Positions 28,745 to 37,585 of a stretch of DNA of 64,000 nucleotides are shown here, piece by piece; the stretch's first letter is position 1; every line of letters starts with the position of its first letter. The position numbers and the translations under genes are program-made. Below the pieces are notes generated by a model. The model did not search any database. It was not told where the DNA came from and saw nothing but the letters and a program-made list of their open reading frames with translations. Location of the stretch: positions 310,001 to 374,000 of the forward strand of contig NZ_CP156989.1 of the NCBI RefSeq assembly GCF_039880525.1, written 5' to 3'. The stretch is from Agrococcus sp. ProA11. Lineage in GTDB: Bacteria > Actinomycetota > Actinomycetes > Actinomycetales > Microbacteriaceae.

Positions 28745-30202
28745 TCAGCTCAGCTGCGTTTGCTCGACCCACTCGAGATACTCGGGTGTGACGTCGCCGG
28801 TGACGTACTCGCCGGTGAAGCACGACATGTCGAGGCCCGAGATGTCGGCGTCGCCGATGATCGCCCGCTGCAGGTCGTCGACCTCCTGGTAGACGAGGAA
28901 GTCGCTGCGCAGCTGCTCGTTGATCTCGGGGATGCTCCGACCGGAGGCGATCAGCTCGTCGCGGGAGGGCATGTTGATGCCATACACGTGCGGGTAGCGC
29001 ACGGGCGGCGCGGCCGACGTGAACGTCACGGTCTTGGTGCCGACCGAGTGCATCATCTCGACGATCTCGCGACTGGTCGTGCCGCGCACGATCGAGTCGT
29101 CGACCACGAGCACGTTCTTGCCGCGGAACTCGCTCTCGAGCGCGTTGAGCTTCTGCCGCACCGACTTCTTGCGGGTGGCCTGACCGGGCATGATGAAGGT
29201 GCGACCGACGTAGCGGTTCTTGTAGAACCCCTCGCGGTACTCGATGCCCAATCGGCGCGCCACCTCCATCGCGGCGGGGCGCGACGAGTCGGGAATCGGC
29301 ATCACCACGTCGATCGCACCGGACGGCGTGTACTTCTCGATGGTGTCGGCAAGCCGTTCACCCATCCGCAGCCGCGACTCGTAGACGTTGATGCCGTTCA
29401 TCACCGAGTCGGGCCGGGCGAGGTAGACGTACTCGAACGAGCACGGCACCAGCACCGGGCTGTCGTGCGTCATCTCGCTCATGAGCTCGCCGTCGGGCGT
29501 GATGAAGATCGCCTCGCCCGGTCGCACATCGCGCTCGAGCTGGAAGCCGGAGCCGGTGAGCGCCACCGATTCGCTCGCGACCATCCACTCCGTGCGCCCG
29601 GCGGGGCTCGTGCGCGATCCCAGCACCAGCGGGCGGATGCCGAAGGGGTCGCGGAACGCGAGCATGCCGTGCCCCGCGATGAGGGCGATCACGCCGTACG
29701 AGCCGCGGATGCGCTCGTGCACGCGGCGCACGGCGGTGAAGACCCGGTCGGCGTCGAGCGCCCCGCTCGCGACGAGCGTCTGCAGCTCGGAACCGAGCAC
29801 GTTCACGAGCATCTCGGTGTCGCTGCCGGTGTTGACGTGGCGGTAGTCGACGGTCGCGAGCTCACGCTCGAGCTCCCGCGAGTTCGTCAGGTTGCCGTTG
29901 TGCACGAGCACGATGCCGTAGGGCGCGTTGACGTAGAAGGGCTGCGCCTCGAGCTCGTTCTCGGCCTCGCCGCGGGTCGCGTAGCGCACGTGCCCGAGCC
30001 CGAGCTCGCCCAGCAGCGCGCGCATGTCGCGCGTGCGGAACGCCTCGCGCACCTGCCCCTTGGCCTTCTTGACGTGGATCGAGCGACCCTCGGCGGTCGC
30101 GATACCGGTGGAGTCCTGGCCTCGGTGCTGCAGGAGCGCCAAGGCGTCGTAGACCTGCTGGTTCACGCTCGAGTCGGAGACGATGCCGACGATGCCGCAC
30201 AC
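28745..30202 (-). CDS. purF: Amidophosphoribosyltransferase
   Basis: 485 residues; the committing step of purine synthesis (PRPP plus glutamine to phosphoribosylamine). The GTG at 30202 is followed directly by TGC, so the processed protein starts with the nucleophilic Cys of CGIVGIV. LQHRGQDSTGIA is the glutaminase block, and VLVVDDSIVRGTTS is the PRPP-binding loop. AAGGAG lies seven bases before the GTG. The frame is open upstream to 30403, but only this start gives the required N-terminal Cys. The promoter box TAGGCT is at 30237-30242. Confidence 0.97.
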   Translation of the reverse strand: MCGIVGIVSDSSVNQQVYDALALLQHRGQDSTGIATAEGRSIHVKKAKGQVREAFRTRDMRALLGELGLGHVRYATRGEAENELEAQPFYVNAPYGIVLVHNGNLTNSRELERELATVDYRHVNTGSDTEMLVNVLGSELQTLVASGALDADRVFTAVRRVHERIRGSYGVIALIAGHGMLAFRDPFGIRPLVLGSRTSPAGRTEWMVASESVALTGSGFQLERDVRPGEAIFITPDGELMSEMTHDSPVLVPCSFEYVYLARPDSVMNGINVYESRLRMGERLADTIEKYTPSGAIDVVMPIPDSSRPAAMEVARRLGIEYREGFYKNRYVGRTFIMPGQATRKKSVRQKLNALESEFRGKNVLVVDDSIVRGTTSREIVEMMHSVGTKTVTFTSAAPPVRYPHVYGINMPSRDELIASGRSIPEINEQLRSDFLVYQEVDDLQRAIIGDADISGLDMSCFTGEYVTGDVTPEYLEWVEQTQLS

Positions 30203-30236
30203 AGGCGAGCTCCTTCTGTCGCGGGGATGACGATCA

Positions 30237-30242
30237 AGCCTA
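30237..30242 (-). promoter_or_regulatory. -10 box of purF
   Basis: TAGGCT on the minus strand, giving a leader of about 28 bases that contains AAGGAG. Confidence 0.5.
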
Positions 30243-30338
30243 TCGAGCGACCCGTGCTCACCGACGCGATGGTTGCGCAGATCTGACGCTCGGCGGGCAT
30301 CCACCGCACGTCCAGGCGGCCTCGGCACAGTGGGCGTC

Positions 30339-31198
30339 ATGCAACCCGACACCGAATCCATCAAGCACCTCCCGCAGCAGACGCAGGAGTGGCCAGGGCG
30401 CACCGACGAGCTGCAGCCCGTGCCCGATCACGGCGAGACGAGCTACACCGGGCGCGGCCGCCTCGAGGGCAAGCGCGCGCTCATCACCGGCGGCGACTCC
30501 GGCATCGGCCGCGCCACCGCGATCGCCTTCGCCAAGGAGGGCGCGGATGTCGCCATCGCCTACTTGCCGCAGGAGCAGGCCGACGCCGAGGAGACCGGTC
30601 GCCAGGTCGAGGCCGCCGGCCGCCGCTGCGTGCTGGTGCCCTGCGACCAGCGCACCGAGCAGGCCAACCGCGACCTGGCCGATACGGTCATCCGCGAGCT
30701 CGGCGGGCTCGAGGTGCTCGTCAACAACGCGGCTACCAGATGGCGCAGGAGTCGCTCGATGACATCTCCGACGAGCAGCTGCGGCAGACGTACGAGACGA
30801 ACATCTTCGCGATGTTCAACCTGACGCGCGCGCTGCTGCCGCACTTGCGCGACGGCGGGAGCATCATCAACTGCTCCTCGATCCAGGCGTTCGAGCCGTC
30901 GGAGACGCTGCTCGACTACGCGTCGACCAAGGCAGCGATCAACAACTTCACGGTCAACCTCGCGGCGCAGGTGGGCGAGCGCGGCATCCGCGTGAACGCC
31001 GTCGCGCCCGGCCCGATCTGGACCCCGCTGCAGCCGGCCACCAAGCCGTCCGTCGAGGACTTCGGCATGGATGCGCCGCTCGGCCGACCCGGGCAGCCGA
31101 TCGAGGTGGCCACCGCCTTCGTCTACCTGGCGAGCGACGAGGCCAGCTACGTCTCGGGCACGGTGCTCGGCGTGACCGGAGGCAAGCCCGTCTTCTAG
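30339..31198 (+). pseudogene. Short-chain dehydrogenase/reductase, broken by a one-base deletion
   Basis: Codons from ATG 30339 encode MQPDTESIKHLPQQTQEWPG, a TGGDSGIGRATA NAD(P) loop and up to LEVLVNNA; the rest (GYQMAQESLDDIS to VSGTVLGVTGGKPVF, with the YASTK catalytic motif) is in the next frame. At about 30731-30733 the DNA reads GCGGCTACCAG where GCGGGCTACCAG would keep the frame (NNAGYQ). With that base restored the protein is 286 residues, the normal length of this YhdF/YghA-like SDR group. Either a real pseudogene or a sequencing error in a G run; the rest of the gene shows no decay, which favours a recent change or an error. Confidence 0.85.
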
Positions 31199-31202
31199 CA
31201 GG

Positions 31203-32102
31203 TCAGGGGGCGGGCGGCTGCGCCGCCTGCGGGTAGAGCCGCGCGACGAAGTCGCCCACCCCCGAGACCACCTCCCGGATCTCGTCGGCAGCGAAGTGCC
31301 CGTGCTGCCAGACGCCGTAGAGGGTGATCGTCATGGTGCGGCGGTGATCGAGGATCGGCACCGCGGCGAGCTCGAAGCGCGGGTCGTCGGAGAGGATGCA
31401 GACACCGCGGCCGGATGCGGCGAGAGCCTGGGCGGTCGCGGGAGAGCCGGTCTCGAAGGCGGGGGAGTATGTCAGTCCCGCGCGGGTGAGCGCCGCCTCG
31501 AACATGCGGCGCACGGCGTGCCCCTCCGCCATCACGATGAGCGGCTCCTGCAGCAGCCGCGGCAGCGGCACGCCCTGCGAGCCGCTCAACTCGTGCTCGA
31601 TCGGCACCTGTGCCCAGAGGAACGCAGACCCGATCACGACCGACTCCATCGTGCTCGGCGGCACGCGAGTGCCGATCGCGACGTCCGCCTCGCCGCGCTC
31701 GACGAGCGCGTAGAGGCCCTCGGTCGCCGACTCGACCACGTCGATCACGGCGGCCCCGCCGGGCTCGGTCGCGACGAACGGCGCCACGATGTCGGTCACC
31801 GTGGTCGGTGCCGCGGCGAGCGTGAGGCCGCCGGAGGAGCCGCGGGCGATGGCGCGCGCAGTGGTGGCGGCGTGGTCGGCGCGCTGCACCAGCTCCGCCG
31901 CGACGGGTCGGAACGTGTGCCCCGCGGGCGTGAGGGTGAGCCCCCTCGCGGCTCGTTCGAACAGCGTGAATCCGAGCTCGGCCTCGAGCCTGCGGATCTG
32001 CCGGCTGAGCGATGGCTGCGCGACGTGGAGCTCGTCGGCGGCGGCGTGCATCGTGCCCAACTCGCAGATGGTCAAGAAATATCTGACGACGCGGATCTCC
32101 AT
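31203..32102 (-). CDS. LysR-family transcriptional regulator
   Basis: 299 residues. The N-terminal winged helix-turn-helix is clear (FLTICELGTMHAAADELHVAQPSLSRQIRRLEAELGFTLFER, about 9-50), followed by the periplasmic-binding-like effector domain (GLTLAAAPTTVTDIV...). It diverges from the ABC-importer/NylB operon, with a T-N11-A palindrome (32104-32120) immediately upstream of its own start, the standard LysR layout. It probably senses the imported compound or its product and controls both itself and the operon. It converges on the broken SDR gene with only four bases between the stops. Confidence 0.92.
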   Translation of the reverse strand: MEIRVVRYFLTICELGTMHAAADELHVAQPSLSRQIRRLEAELGFTLFERAARGLTLTPAGHTFRPVAAELVQRADHAATTARAIARGSSGGLTLAAAPTTVTDIVAPFVATEPGGAAVIDVVESATEGLYALVERGEADVAIGTRVPPSTMESVVIGSAFLWAQVPIEHELSGSQGVPLPRLLQEPLIVMAEGHAVRRMFEAALTRAGLTYSPAFETGSPATAQALAASGRGVCILSDDPRFELAAVPILDHRRTMTITLYGVWQHGHFAADEIREVVSGVGDFVARLYPQAAQPPAP

Positions 32103-32103
32103 T

Positions 32104-32120
32104 GATACCTCCGAGGCATC
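32104..32120. promoter_or_regulatory. LysR-type operator (T-N11-A palindrome)
   Basis: GATACCTC-C-GAGGCATC: 8-bp arms with one mismatch around one base, containing a T-N11-A core. It is one base from the LysR start codon and about 45 bases upstream of the -10 box of the importer operon. Confidence 0.65.
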
Positions 32121-32164
32121 ACCTTAGGGCAATGCAAGTATTGGCGCGTTATGGCTCCGCCGCC

Positions 32165-32170
32165 TAGCCT
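32165..32170 (+). promoter_or_regulatory. -10 box of the importer/NylB operon
   Basis: TAGCCT, followed by a leader of about 38 bases with GGAGG (32203-32207) seven bases before ATG 32215. Confidence 0.5.
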
Positions 32171-32214
32171 GGCAGGGATCCGTCCGATGGAGGACGGCCG
32201 ATGGAGGTCCTCCC

Positions 32215-33810
32215 ATGGCACGAAGCCCGATCCGCACCACCGCGGTCCTCGCCGCCGTCGCGCTCGCCCTCACGGGCTGCGCCGCCGGCAGCACGCCCAG
32301 CGGCAGCGAGGCGCCCTCTGACGGGGGCACCGACGTGCTGGCCGTCGCCGCCTCCGCGGCCGTCACCACCTGGGATCCGATCGCATCGTTCTCGACCGAG
32401 GCCCTCTACATGGGCAACCTCTACGAGACCCTGCTGCAGCGCAACCCGGTCGGCTCCGACGACGACTACACCAACCTGCTCGCCGAGTCCTACGAGACCA
32501 GCGACGACGGCCTCAGCTGGACGTTCACGCTGCGCGAGGGCGTCAGCTTCCACGACGGCGAGCCGCTGAACGCAGACGCGGTCGTGCAGAGCGTCGAGGC
32601 TGCCAAGGAGCGCGGCGGCGCATCGTTCATCTGGGCGCCGGTCGAGAGCGTCGAGGCGACGGATGAGCGCACGGTGGTCTTCACGCTCGCCTACGCGGCG
32701 CCGCTCGATCTCATCGTCGCGTCGACCTACGGTGCCTGGATCGTCTCGCCCGCGGCACTCGACGCCGTGAGCGCCGACGAGACCTACTTCGAAGCGGGCA
32801 TCGAGGCGGGCACCGGCCCCTACACGCTCCGCGACTACGCTCCCGGCGAGCGCGTCGTGCTGGAGGCCTTCGACGGCTACTGGAACGCCGATGCAGCGTC
32901 GCACTACGAGATCGTGGACGTCTCGATCACGCCCGACGCCGTCACCGCGCAGCAGATGCTCACGAGCGGTGAGGTGCAGTTCGCCACCACGCTGCCGCTC
33001 GAGAACGTCGACCAGGTCGCCGAGCAGATCGACGCGGAGGTGCGGGCCACGCCGTCGCCGTTCAGCTTCCTCGCCTACTTCAACACCACGCGCGAACCGC
33101 TGAACGACCCGCTCGTGCGCCAGGCGCTGAGCTACGCCATCCCCTACCAGGACCTCATCGACGTCGGCGCGCACGGCTACGGCACGCAGTCGTTCGGTCC
33201 GGTGCCGCAGGGCATCTTCCCCTTCTCCGAGGACGTCGACCAGTACACCTACGACCTCGACCGGGCCCGCGAGCTGCTGGCCGAGGCCGGGAACGCCGAT
33301 GGTTTCAGCCTGTCGCTGACCTACGCATCCGAGAACGCGGCGGAGGCACGCTTCGTGCCGCTCATCGCCGACTCCTTCGCGCAGATCGGCGTCGAGCTGG
33401 AGGTGCGCGGCGAGCTGTTCACCCAGCAGTGGGAGGCCGCCAAGGCTGACCCCGCCAGCGCGCAGGACATCTTCGTCGTCTACTACTGGCCCACCTACTC
33501 GGATGCCGGCTCCGACAACCTCTACTCGCTGTTCCACTCGAGCGACGAGCCGTTCTTCAACCTCTCCTACTGGAGCAACGCCGAGTACGACGCGCTCGTC
33601 GACGAGGCTGGCACGCTGACCGGCACCGACCGGGATGCGGCGCAGGCGATGTACGTCGACGCGATGCAGCTGCTGGTCGACCAGGCTCCTGGCGCCTTCC
33701 TCTACGACGCCCAGGTGGTGACCGTGGTGCCGGCCGACCTGCAGGTGGCGCCGTTCAACGAGAACTACCCGTTCACGACGTTCTTCGCGAACATCCGCCC
33801 CACCGAGTGA
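32215..33810 (+). CDS. Peptide-type ABC importer, substrate-binding lipoprotein
   Basis: 531 residues, solute-binding protein family 5 (DppA/OppA/NikA type). The signal peptide ends in the lipobox LALTGC (Cys22 lipidated), so it sits on the outer face of the membrane. Later blocks EGVSFHDGEPLNADAVVQSVEAAK and GTGPYTLRDYAPGERVVLEAFDGYW are typical of the family. It captures a short peptide-like ligand for the permeases at 33863-35772. The last gene of the operon is a NylB-type amide hydrolase, which suggests that the ligand is a linear amide. A hairpin follows (33817-33840). Confidence 0.93.
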   Translation: MARSPIRTTAVLAAVALALTGCAAGSTPSGSEAPSDGGTDVLAVAASAAVTTWDPIASFSTEALYMGNLYETLLQRNPVGSDDDYTNLLAESYETSDDGLSWTFTLREGVSFHDGEPLNADAVVQSVEAAKERGGASFIWAPVESVEATDERTVVFTLAYAAPLDLIVASTYGAWIVSPAALDAVSADETYFEAGIEAGTGPYTLRDYAPGERVVLEAFDGYWNADAASHYEIVDVSITPDAVTAQQMLTSGEVQFATTLPLENVDQVAEQIDAEVRATPSPFSFLAYFNTTREPLNDPLVRQALSYAIPYQDLIDVGAHGYGTQSFGPVPQGIFPFSEDVDQYTYDLDRARELLAEAGNADGFSLSLTYASENAAEARFVPLIADSFAQIGVELEVRGELFTQQWEAAKADPASAQDIFVVYYWPTYSDAGSDNLYSLFHSSDEPFFNLSYWSNAEYDALVDEAGTLTGTDRDAAQAMYVDAMQLLVDQAPGAFLYDAQVVTVVPADLQVAPFNENYPFTTFFANIRPTE

Positions 33811-33816
33811 GCCATC

Positions 33817-33840
33817 GGCGGGGGCCGTCCGGCCCCCGCC
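33817..33840 (+). terminator. Hairpin between binding-protein and permease genes
   Basis: GGCGGGGGCC-GTCC-GGCCCCCGCC, a perfect 10-bp GC stem, without a U-tract. In ABC operons such hairpins usually stabilise the binding-protein mRNA or partly terminate transcription. Confidence 0.75.
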
Positions 33841-33862
33841 GCGACCCGCCGGGAGGCGATCC

Positions 33863-34879
33863 ATGTTCCGCTTCGCAGCTGTCAGGCTCGGCAGCGCCGT
33901 CGGCGTGCTGCTCGTGCTCAGCCTGGTGGTCTTCGTGCTCGCTCGCGTGATCCCCTCGAATCCCGCCGCCGTGTACGCGGGCATCAGGGCCAGGCCCGAG
34001 GAGCTCGCTCGCGTGCGCGAGCAGCTCGGCCTGGACGACCCCTTGCCGCTGCAGTACCTCAACTACCTGCTCGGACTCGTCACCGGCCAGTGGGGCGACT
34101 CGCTGACGACCAAGCGACCCGTGCTCGATGAGCTCGCGTCGCGGCTGCCCGCGACGCTCGAGCTGCTCGGCACCGCGATGCTGCTCGCGCTCGTCGTGGG
34201 GGTCGTGCTGGGCGTCGTCGCGGCTCGCAAGCCCGGTGGCGTGCTCGACGGCACGGTGCGCTTCCTGTCCATCGGCGGCGTCTCGATGCCGCACTTCTGG
34301 CTCGGACTGCTGCTGCAGGTGCTGGTCGTCGGCGGCCTCGGCCTGCTGCCGGCCACCGGGCAGTTCTCGCGGGAGATCGACTACATCAGCCCGATCACGC
34401 CGGTGACCGGCTTCGCGCTCTTCGACGCGCTCATCACCGGCAACATGACGGCCTGGCTCGACGGGCTCCAGCACCTCGTGCTGCCCGCCATCACCCTCGC
34501 CGCCTACCCGACGGGACTGATCGCTCGCATGACCCGCGCATCCATGCTCGAAGTCCTCAGCCAGGACTACATCTTCACGGCCAACGCCTACGGCCTGCGC
34601 GACGGCCTGATCCGGTGGCGGCTCGCGCTGAAGAACGCGCTGCCGCCCACGATGACCATCGTCGGCCTCGCCGCCGCCTACGGCCTCACCAGCACCTTCT
34701 TCGTCGAGGTCGTCTTCAACTGGCCGGGCATCGGCCAGTTCGCGACCAACGCGATGCTCGCGGTCGACTACCCGTCGATCATGGCGATCACCATGCTGGG
34801 CGCCGGCGCCTACCTGCTGGCGAACTTCCTCGTCGACGTGGTGCAGGCCAAGCTCGATCCGAGGGTGGCCATCGCATGA
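33863..34879 (+). CDS. Peptide-type ABC importer, permease (DppB-like)
   Basis: 338 residues with six membrane segments. VFVLARVIPSNPAAVYAG and REQLGLDDPLPLQYLNYLLGLVTGQWGDSL are the DppB/OppB N-terminal blocks; ANAYGLRDGLIRWRLALKNALPP is the EAA loop that contacts the ATPase. It overlaps the next permease by 4 bp (ATGA). GGAGG is seven bases before the ATG. Confidence 0.93.
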   Translation: MFRFAAVRLGSAVGVLLVLSLVVFVLARVIPSNPAAVYAGIRARPEELARVREQLGLDDPLPLQYLNYLLGLVTGQWGDSLTTKRPVLDELASRLPATLELLGTAMLLALVVGVVLGVVAARKPGGVLDGTVRFLSIGGVSMPHFWLGLLLQVLVVGGLGLLPATGQFSREIDYISPITPVTGFALFDALITGNMTAWLDGLQHLVLPAITLAAYPTGLIARMTRASMLEVLSQDYIFTANAYGLRDGLIRWRLALKNALPPTMTIVGLAAAYGLTSTFFVEVVFNWPGIGQFATNAMLAVDYPSIMAITMLGAGAYLLANFLVDVVQAKLDPRVAIA

Positions 34880-35772
34880 CCTCGACCGCCGTGCCCATGC
34901 CGACCCTCATCCCCGTCGGTGACCCGCCGCTGCGCAAGCTCGCGCGCGTGCTGCGCACCGACCCGCTCGCGGCGCTCGGCCTTGCGATCGTGCTGCTGAT
35001 GCTCGTGCTCGCGGTCGCCGGCCCGCTGCTCGCCCCCTACCCGGAGCAGGGCGCCGGTGTCACGAACGCGTCGGACCGCCTGCTCGCGCCCAGCGCCGCG
35101 CACTGGCTCGGCACCGACCAGCTGGGCCGCGACGTGCTCAGCCGCATCATCATGGGCGCGAGCCCCGCGCTGTCCATCTCGCTCGCGGTCGTGGCGGCCG
35201 CAGCCCTCATCGGGATCCCGATCGGCGCGATCGCCGGCTACCGCGGAGGCTGGCTCGACGGCCTGCTGATGCGCGTCACCGAGATCTTCCAGGCGTTCCC
35301 GCCGCTGCTGCTGGCGATGATCACGGTCGCGCTGCTCGGACCGAGCCTGCTCAACGCAGGCATCGCGCTCGCGATCTCCTGGTGGCCCTGGTACGCGCGG
35401 CTCGTGCGCGCCGAGGCTCGCTCCCTGCGCGACCGGCCGTTCGTCGAGGCGGCCCGGGCGATCGGCGTGCCGGCCTGGCAGATCGTGCCCCGGCACATCC
35501 TGCGCAACTCCCTCACGCCCGTGCTCGTGCAGGCGACGGTCGACATCGGTGCTGTCGTCCTCGCCGCCGGGTCGCTCGCCTTCATCGGTCTCGGCGCGCA
35601 GGCGCCATCGCCCGACTGGGGACTGATGGTCTCCGAGGGCCGCGGCCAGATCTTCACCTCCTGGTGGGTCTCGACCTTCCCCGGCCTGGCGATCTTCGTC
35701 ACGGTGCTCGGCTTCAACCTGCTCGGCGACGCGTTCCGCGATCTCCTCGACCCGAGGCGGGTGCAGCGATGA
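34876..35772 (+). CDS. Peptide-type ABC importer, permease (DppC-like)
   Basis: 298 residues. The cytosolic N-terminus leads to a first membrane segment, then HWLGTDQLGRDVLSRIIMGA (the DppC signature), and EAARAIGVPAWQIVPRHILRNSLTPVLVQ is the EAA loop. C-terminal QAPSPDWGLMVSEGRGQIFTSWW is conserved. The start is the ATG inside the preceding ATGA overlap. It pairs with the DppB-like subunit to form the channel. Confidence 0.93.
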   Translation: MTSTAVPMPTLIPVGDPPLRKLARVLRTDPLAALGLAIVLLMLVLAVAGPLLAPYPEQGAGVTNASDRLLAPSAAHWLGTDQLGRDVLSRIIMGASPALSISLAVVAAAALIGIPIGAIAGYRGGWLDGLLMRVTEIFQAFPPLLLAMITVALLGPSLLNAGIALAISWWPWYARLVRAEARSLRDRPFVEAARAIGVPAWQIVPRHILRNSLTPVLVQATVDIGAVVLAAGSLAFIGLGAQAPSPDWGLMVSEGRGQIFTSWWVSTFPGLAIFVTVLGFNLLGDAFRDLLDPRRVQR

Positions 35773-36728
35773 GCGCGCTGCTGCAGGTCGAAGCGCTCCA
35801 GATCGAGTTCGTCGACAGGGGCACCGCCACGAACCGCCCGCTGCGGGGCATCTCGCTGTCGGTCGCGCCCGGAGAGATCCTCGGCCTGGTCGGGGAGACC
35901 GGCAGCGGCAAGACCCTCACCGGGCTCGCGGTGCTCGGTCGGCTGCCGCGCGGAGCCAGAGCCAGCGGCCGGATCGTCGTCGATGGCGTCGAGCAGGATC
36001 TCTCCCGACCCGGCACGCTCGGCGGCGACGTCATCTCGATCGTCTTCCAGAACCCCGGCACCGCGTTCAACCCGGTCTTCACGCTCGGCCGCCAGATGCG
36101 GGATGTGCTCAGGCGCCGACGCGTGCCTCGCGAGAGCGAGCGATCGCGCATCCTCGAGATGCTGGGCGAGGTCGGGCTCCCCGACCCCGAGCGCGTCATG
36201 GCGGCCTACCCGCACGAGCTCTCCGGCGGCATGCTGCAGCGCGCGATGATCGCGATGGCGCTCCTGTGCGAGCCGAAGCTGCTCATCCTCGACGAGCCGA
36301 CCACGGCGCTCGACGTCACCGTCGCCAAGCAGATCCTCGACCTGGTGCGCAGGCTGCGCGACCGCTTCGGCTTCGGCGCGCTGCTCATCACGCACAACCT
36401 CGCCGTGGTGCACGAGGCGTGCGACTCGGTCGCAGTGCTGTACGCCGGGCGGGTCGTGGAGCACGGGCAGGCGGATGCGGTGCTCACCGAGCCCGCGCAT
36501 CCCTACTCCCGCGGGCTGCTGGCCGCGCTGCCGGCCGGGCGCGAGCCTGGTGAGCTGCTCGTCGCGATCCCCGGCTCGGTTCCGGGCAACCTGCTGGCCA
36601 TCTCGGGCTGCGCGTTCGCCGCGCGATGCCCGATCGCGATCGACGCGTGCACCGCCACCGACCCGCCGCTGATGCCCGCGGGCGAACAGCACACGGCCGC
36701 CTGCATCCGGATCGGGGTGCACGCATGA
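35769..36728 (+). CDS. Peptide-type ABC importer, ATPase (DppD-like)
   Basis: 319 residues. Walker A GETGSGKT (about 42-49), signature HELSGGMLQRAMIAMAL, Walker B LLILDEPTTALDVT, H-loop LLITHNLAVVHE. The C-terminal CAFAARCPIAIDAC is the Cys-rich oligopeptide-transporter tail that in DppD/OppD can bind a [4Fe-4S] cluster. It overlaps both neighbours by 4 bp. With the next gene it forms the ATPase pair of the importer. Confidence 0.93.
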   Translation: MSALLQVEALQIEFVDRGTATNRPLRGISLSVAPGEILGLVGETGSGKTLTGLAVLGRLPRGARASGRIVVDGVEQDLSRPGTLGGDVISIVFQNPGTAFNPVFTLGRQMRDVLRRRRVPRESERSRILEMLGEVGLPDPERVMAAYPHELSGGMLQRAMIAMALLCEPKLLILDEPTTALDVTVAKQILDLVRRLRDRFGFGALLITHNLAVVHEACDSVAVLYAGRVVEHGQADAVLTEPAHPYSRGLLAALPAGREPGELLVAIPGSVPGNLLAISGCAFAARCPIAIDACTATDPPLMPAGEQHTAACIRIGVHA

Positions 36729-37585
36729 GCGCCGCGCCCGAGACCGCGACCTCCGTCGGCGTCGCGACGCCCGTGCTCTCCGTCGACCACATCACCAAGG
36801 TGTTCCGCGTGCGCCGCCGGGAGGTGCGCGCCGTCGACGATGTCTCGTTCTCGATTGCGCCCGGCGAGACGCTGGGACTCGTGGGGGAGTCGGGCTCCGG
36901 CAAGAGCACCGTCGCGCGCTGCGCGCTGCGCCTGATCGAGCCCAGCAGCGGCAGCAGCGCCGTCGACGGCGTCCGGCTCGACGGGCTCGGCGCTCGCGAG
37001 CTGCGCCGGCTCCGCGCCCGCACGGGCGTGGTGTTCCAGAACCCCATCGCCGCGCTCGACCCGCGCTCGAGCGTCGAGGCGTCGATCGCCGAGCCGCTGC
37101 GCACGCATACGCGACTGCGCGGCACCGCGCTGCGCCGCCGCGTGCACGAGCTGCTCGACGAGGTGGGCCTGGCGAGCGCGCAGGCCGGCAGGCTGCCGCA
37201 CCAGCTCTCCGGCGGTCAGGCGCAGCGCGTCGGCATCGCCCGCGCGCTCGCGACCACGCCCCAGCTGCTCGTGCTCGACGAACCCACCAGCGCGCTCGAC
37301 GTCTCCGTGCAGGCGCAGGTGCTGAACCTGCTGCACCGGCTTCGCGCCGAGCACGCGCTGGCGTACCTGCTCATCTCCCACGACCTCGACGTCGTGCGCC
37401 ACATGAGCGACGAGGCCGCGGTGATGCGCCACGGGCGGATCGTCGAGCACGGGCCCGCCTCCACCGTGCTCGTGCACCCGCAGCACGAGTACACCCAGCA
37501 GTTGCTGGCGTCGATGCCCGCAGCGCCCGCAGCCGCGCGGCGCGCGGCAGCGCATCCCGCGGCAGACAGGAGCACCGTCACATGA
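36725..37585 (+). CDS. Peptide-type ABC importer, ATPase (DppF-like)
   Basis: 286 residues. Walker A GESGSGKS, signature HQLSGGQAQRVGIARAL, Walker B LLVLDEPTSALDVS, H-loop LLISHDLDVV. It lacks the Cys-rich tail of its partner, as usual for DppF, and ends in an Ala-rich stretch. The next gene (nylB homologue) overlaps it by 4 bp, so hydrolase and importer are made together. Confidence 0.93.
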   Translation: MSAAPETATSVGVATPVLSVDHITKVFRVRRREVRAVDDVSFSIAPGETLGLVGESGSGKSTVARCALRLIEPSSGSSAVDGVRLDGLGARELRRLRARTGVVFQNPIAALDPRSSVEASIAEPLRTHTRLRGTALRRRVHELLDEVGLASAQAGRLPHQLSGGQAQRVGIARALATTPQLLVLDEPTSALDVSVQAQVLNLLHRLRAEHALAYLLISHDLDVVRHMSDEAAVMRHGRIVEHGPASTVLVHPQHEYTQQLLASMPAAPAAARRAAAHPAADRSTVT

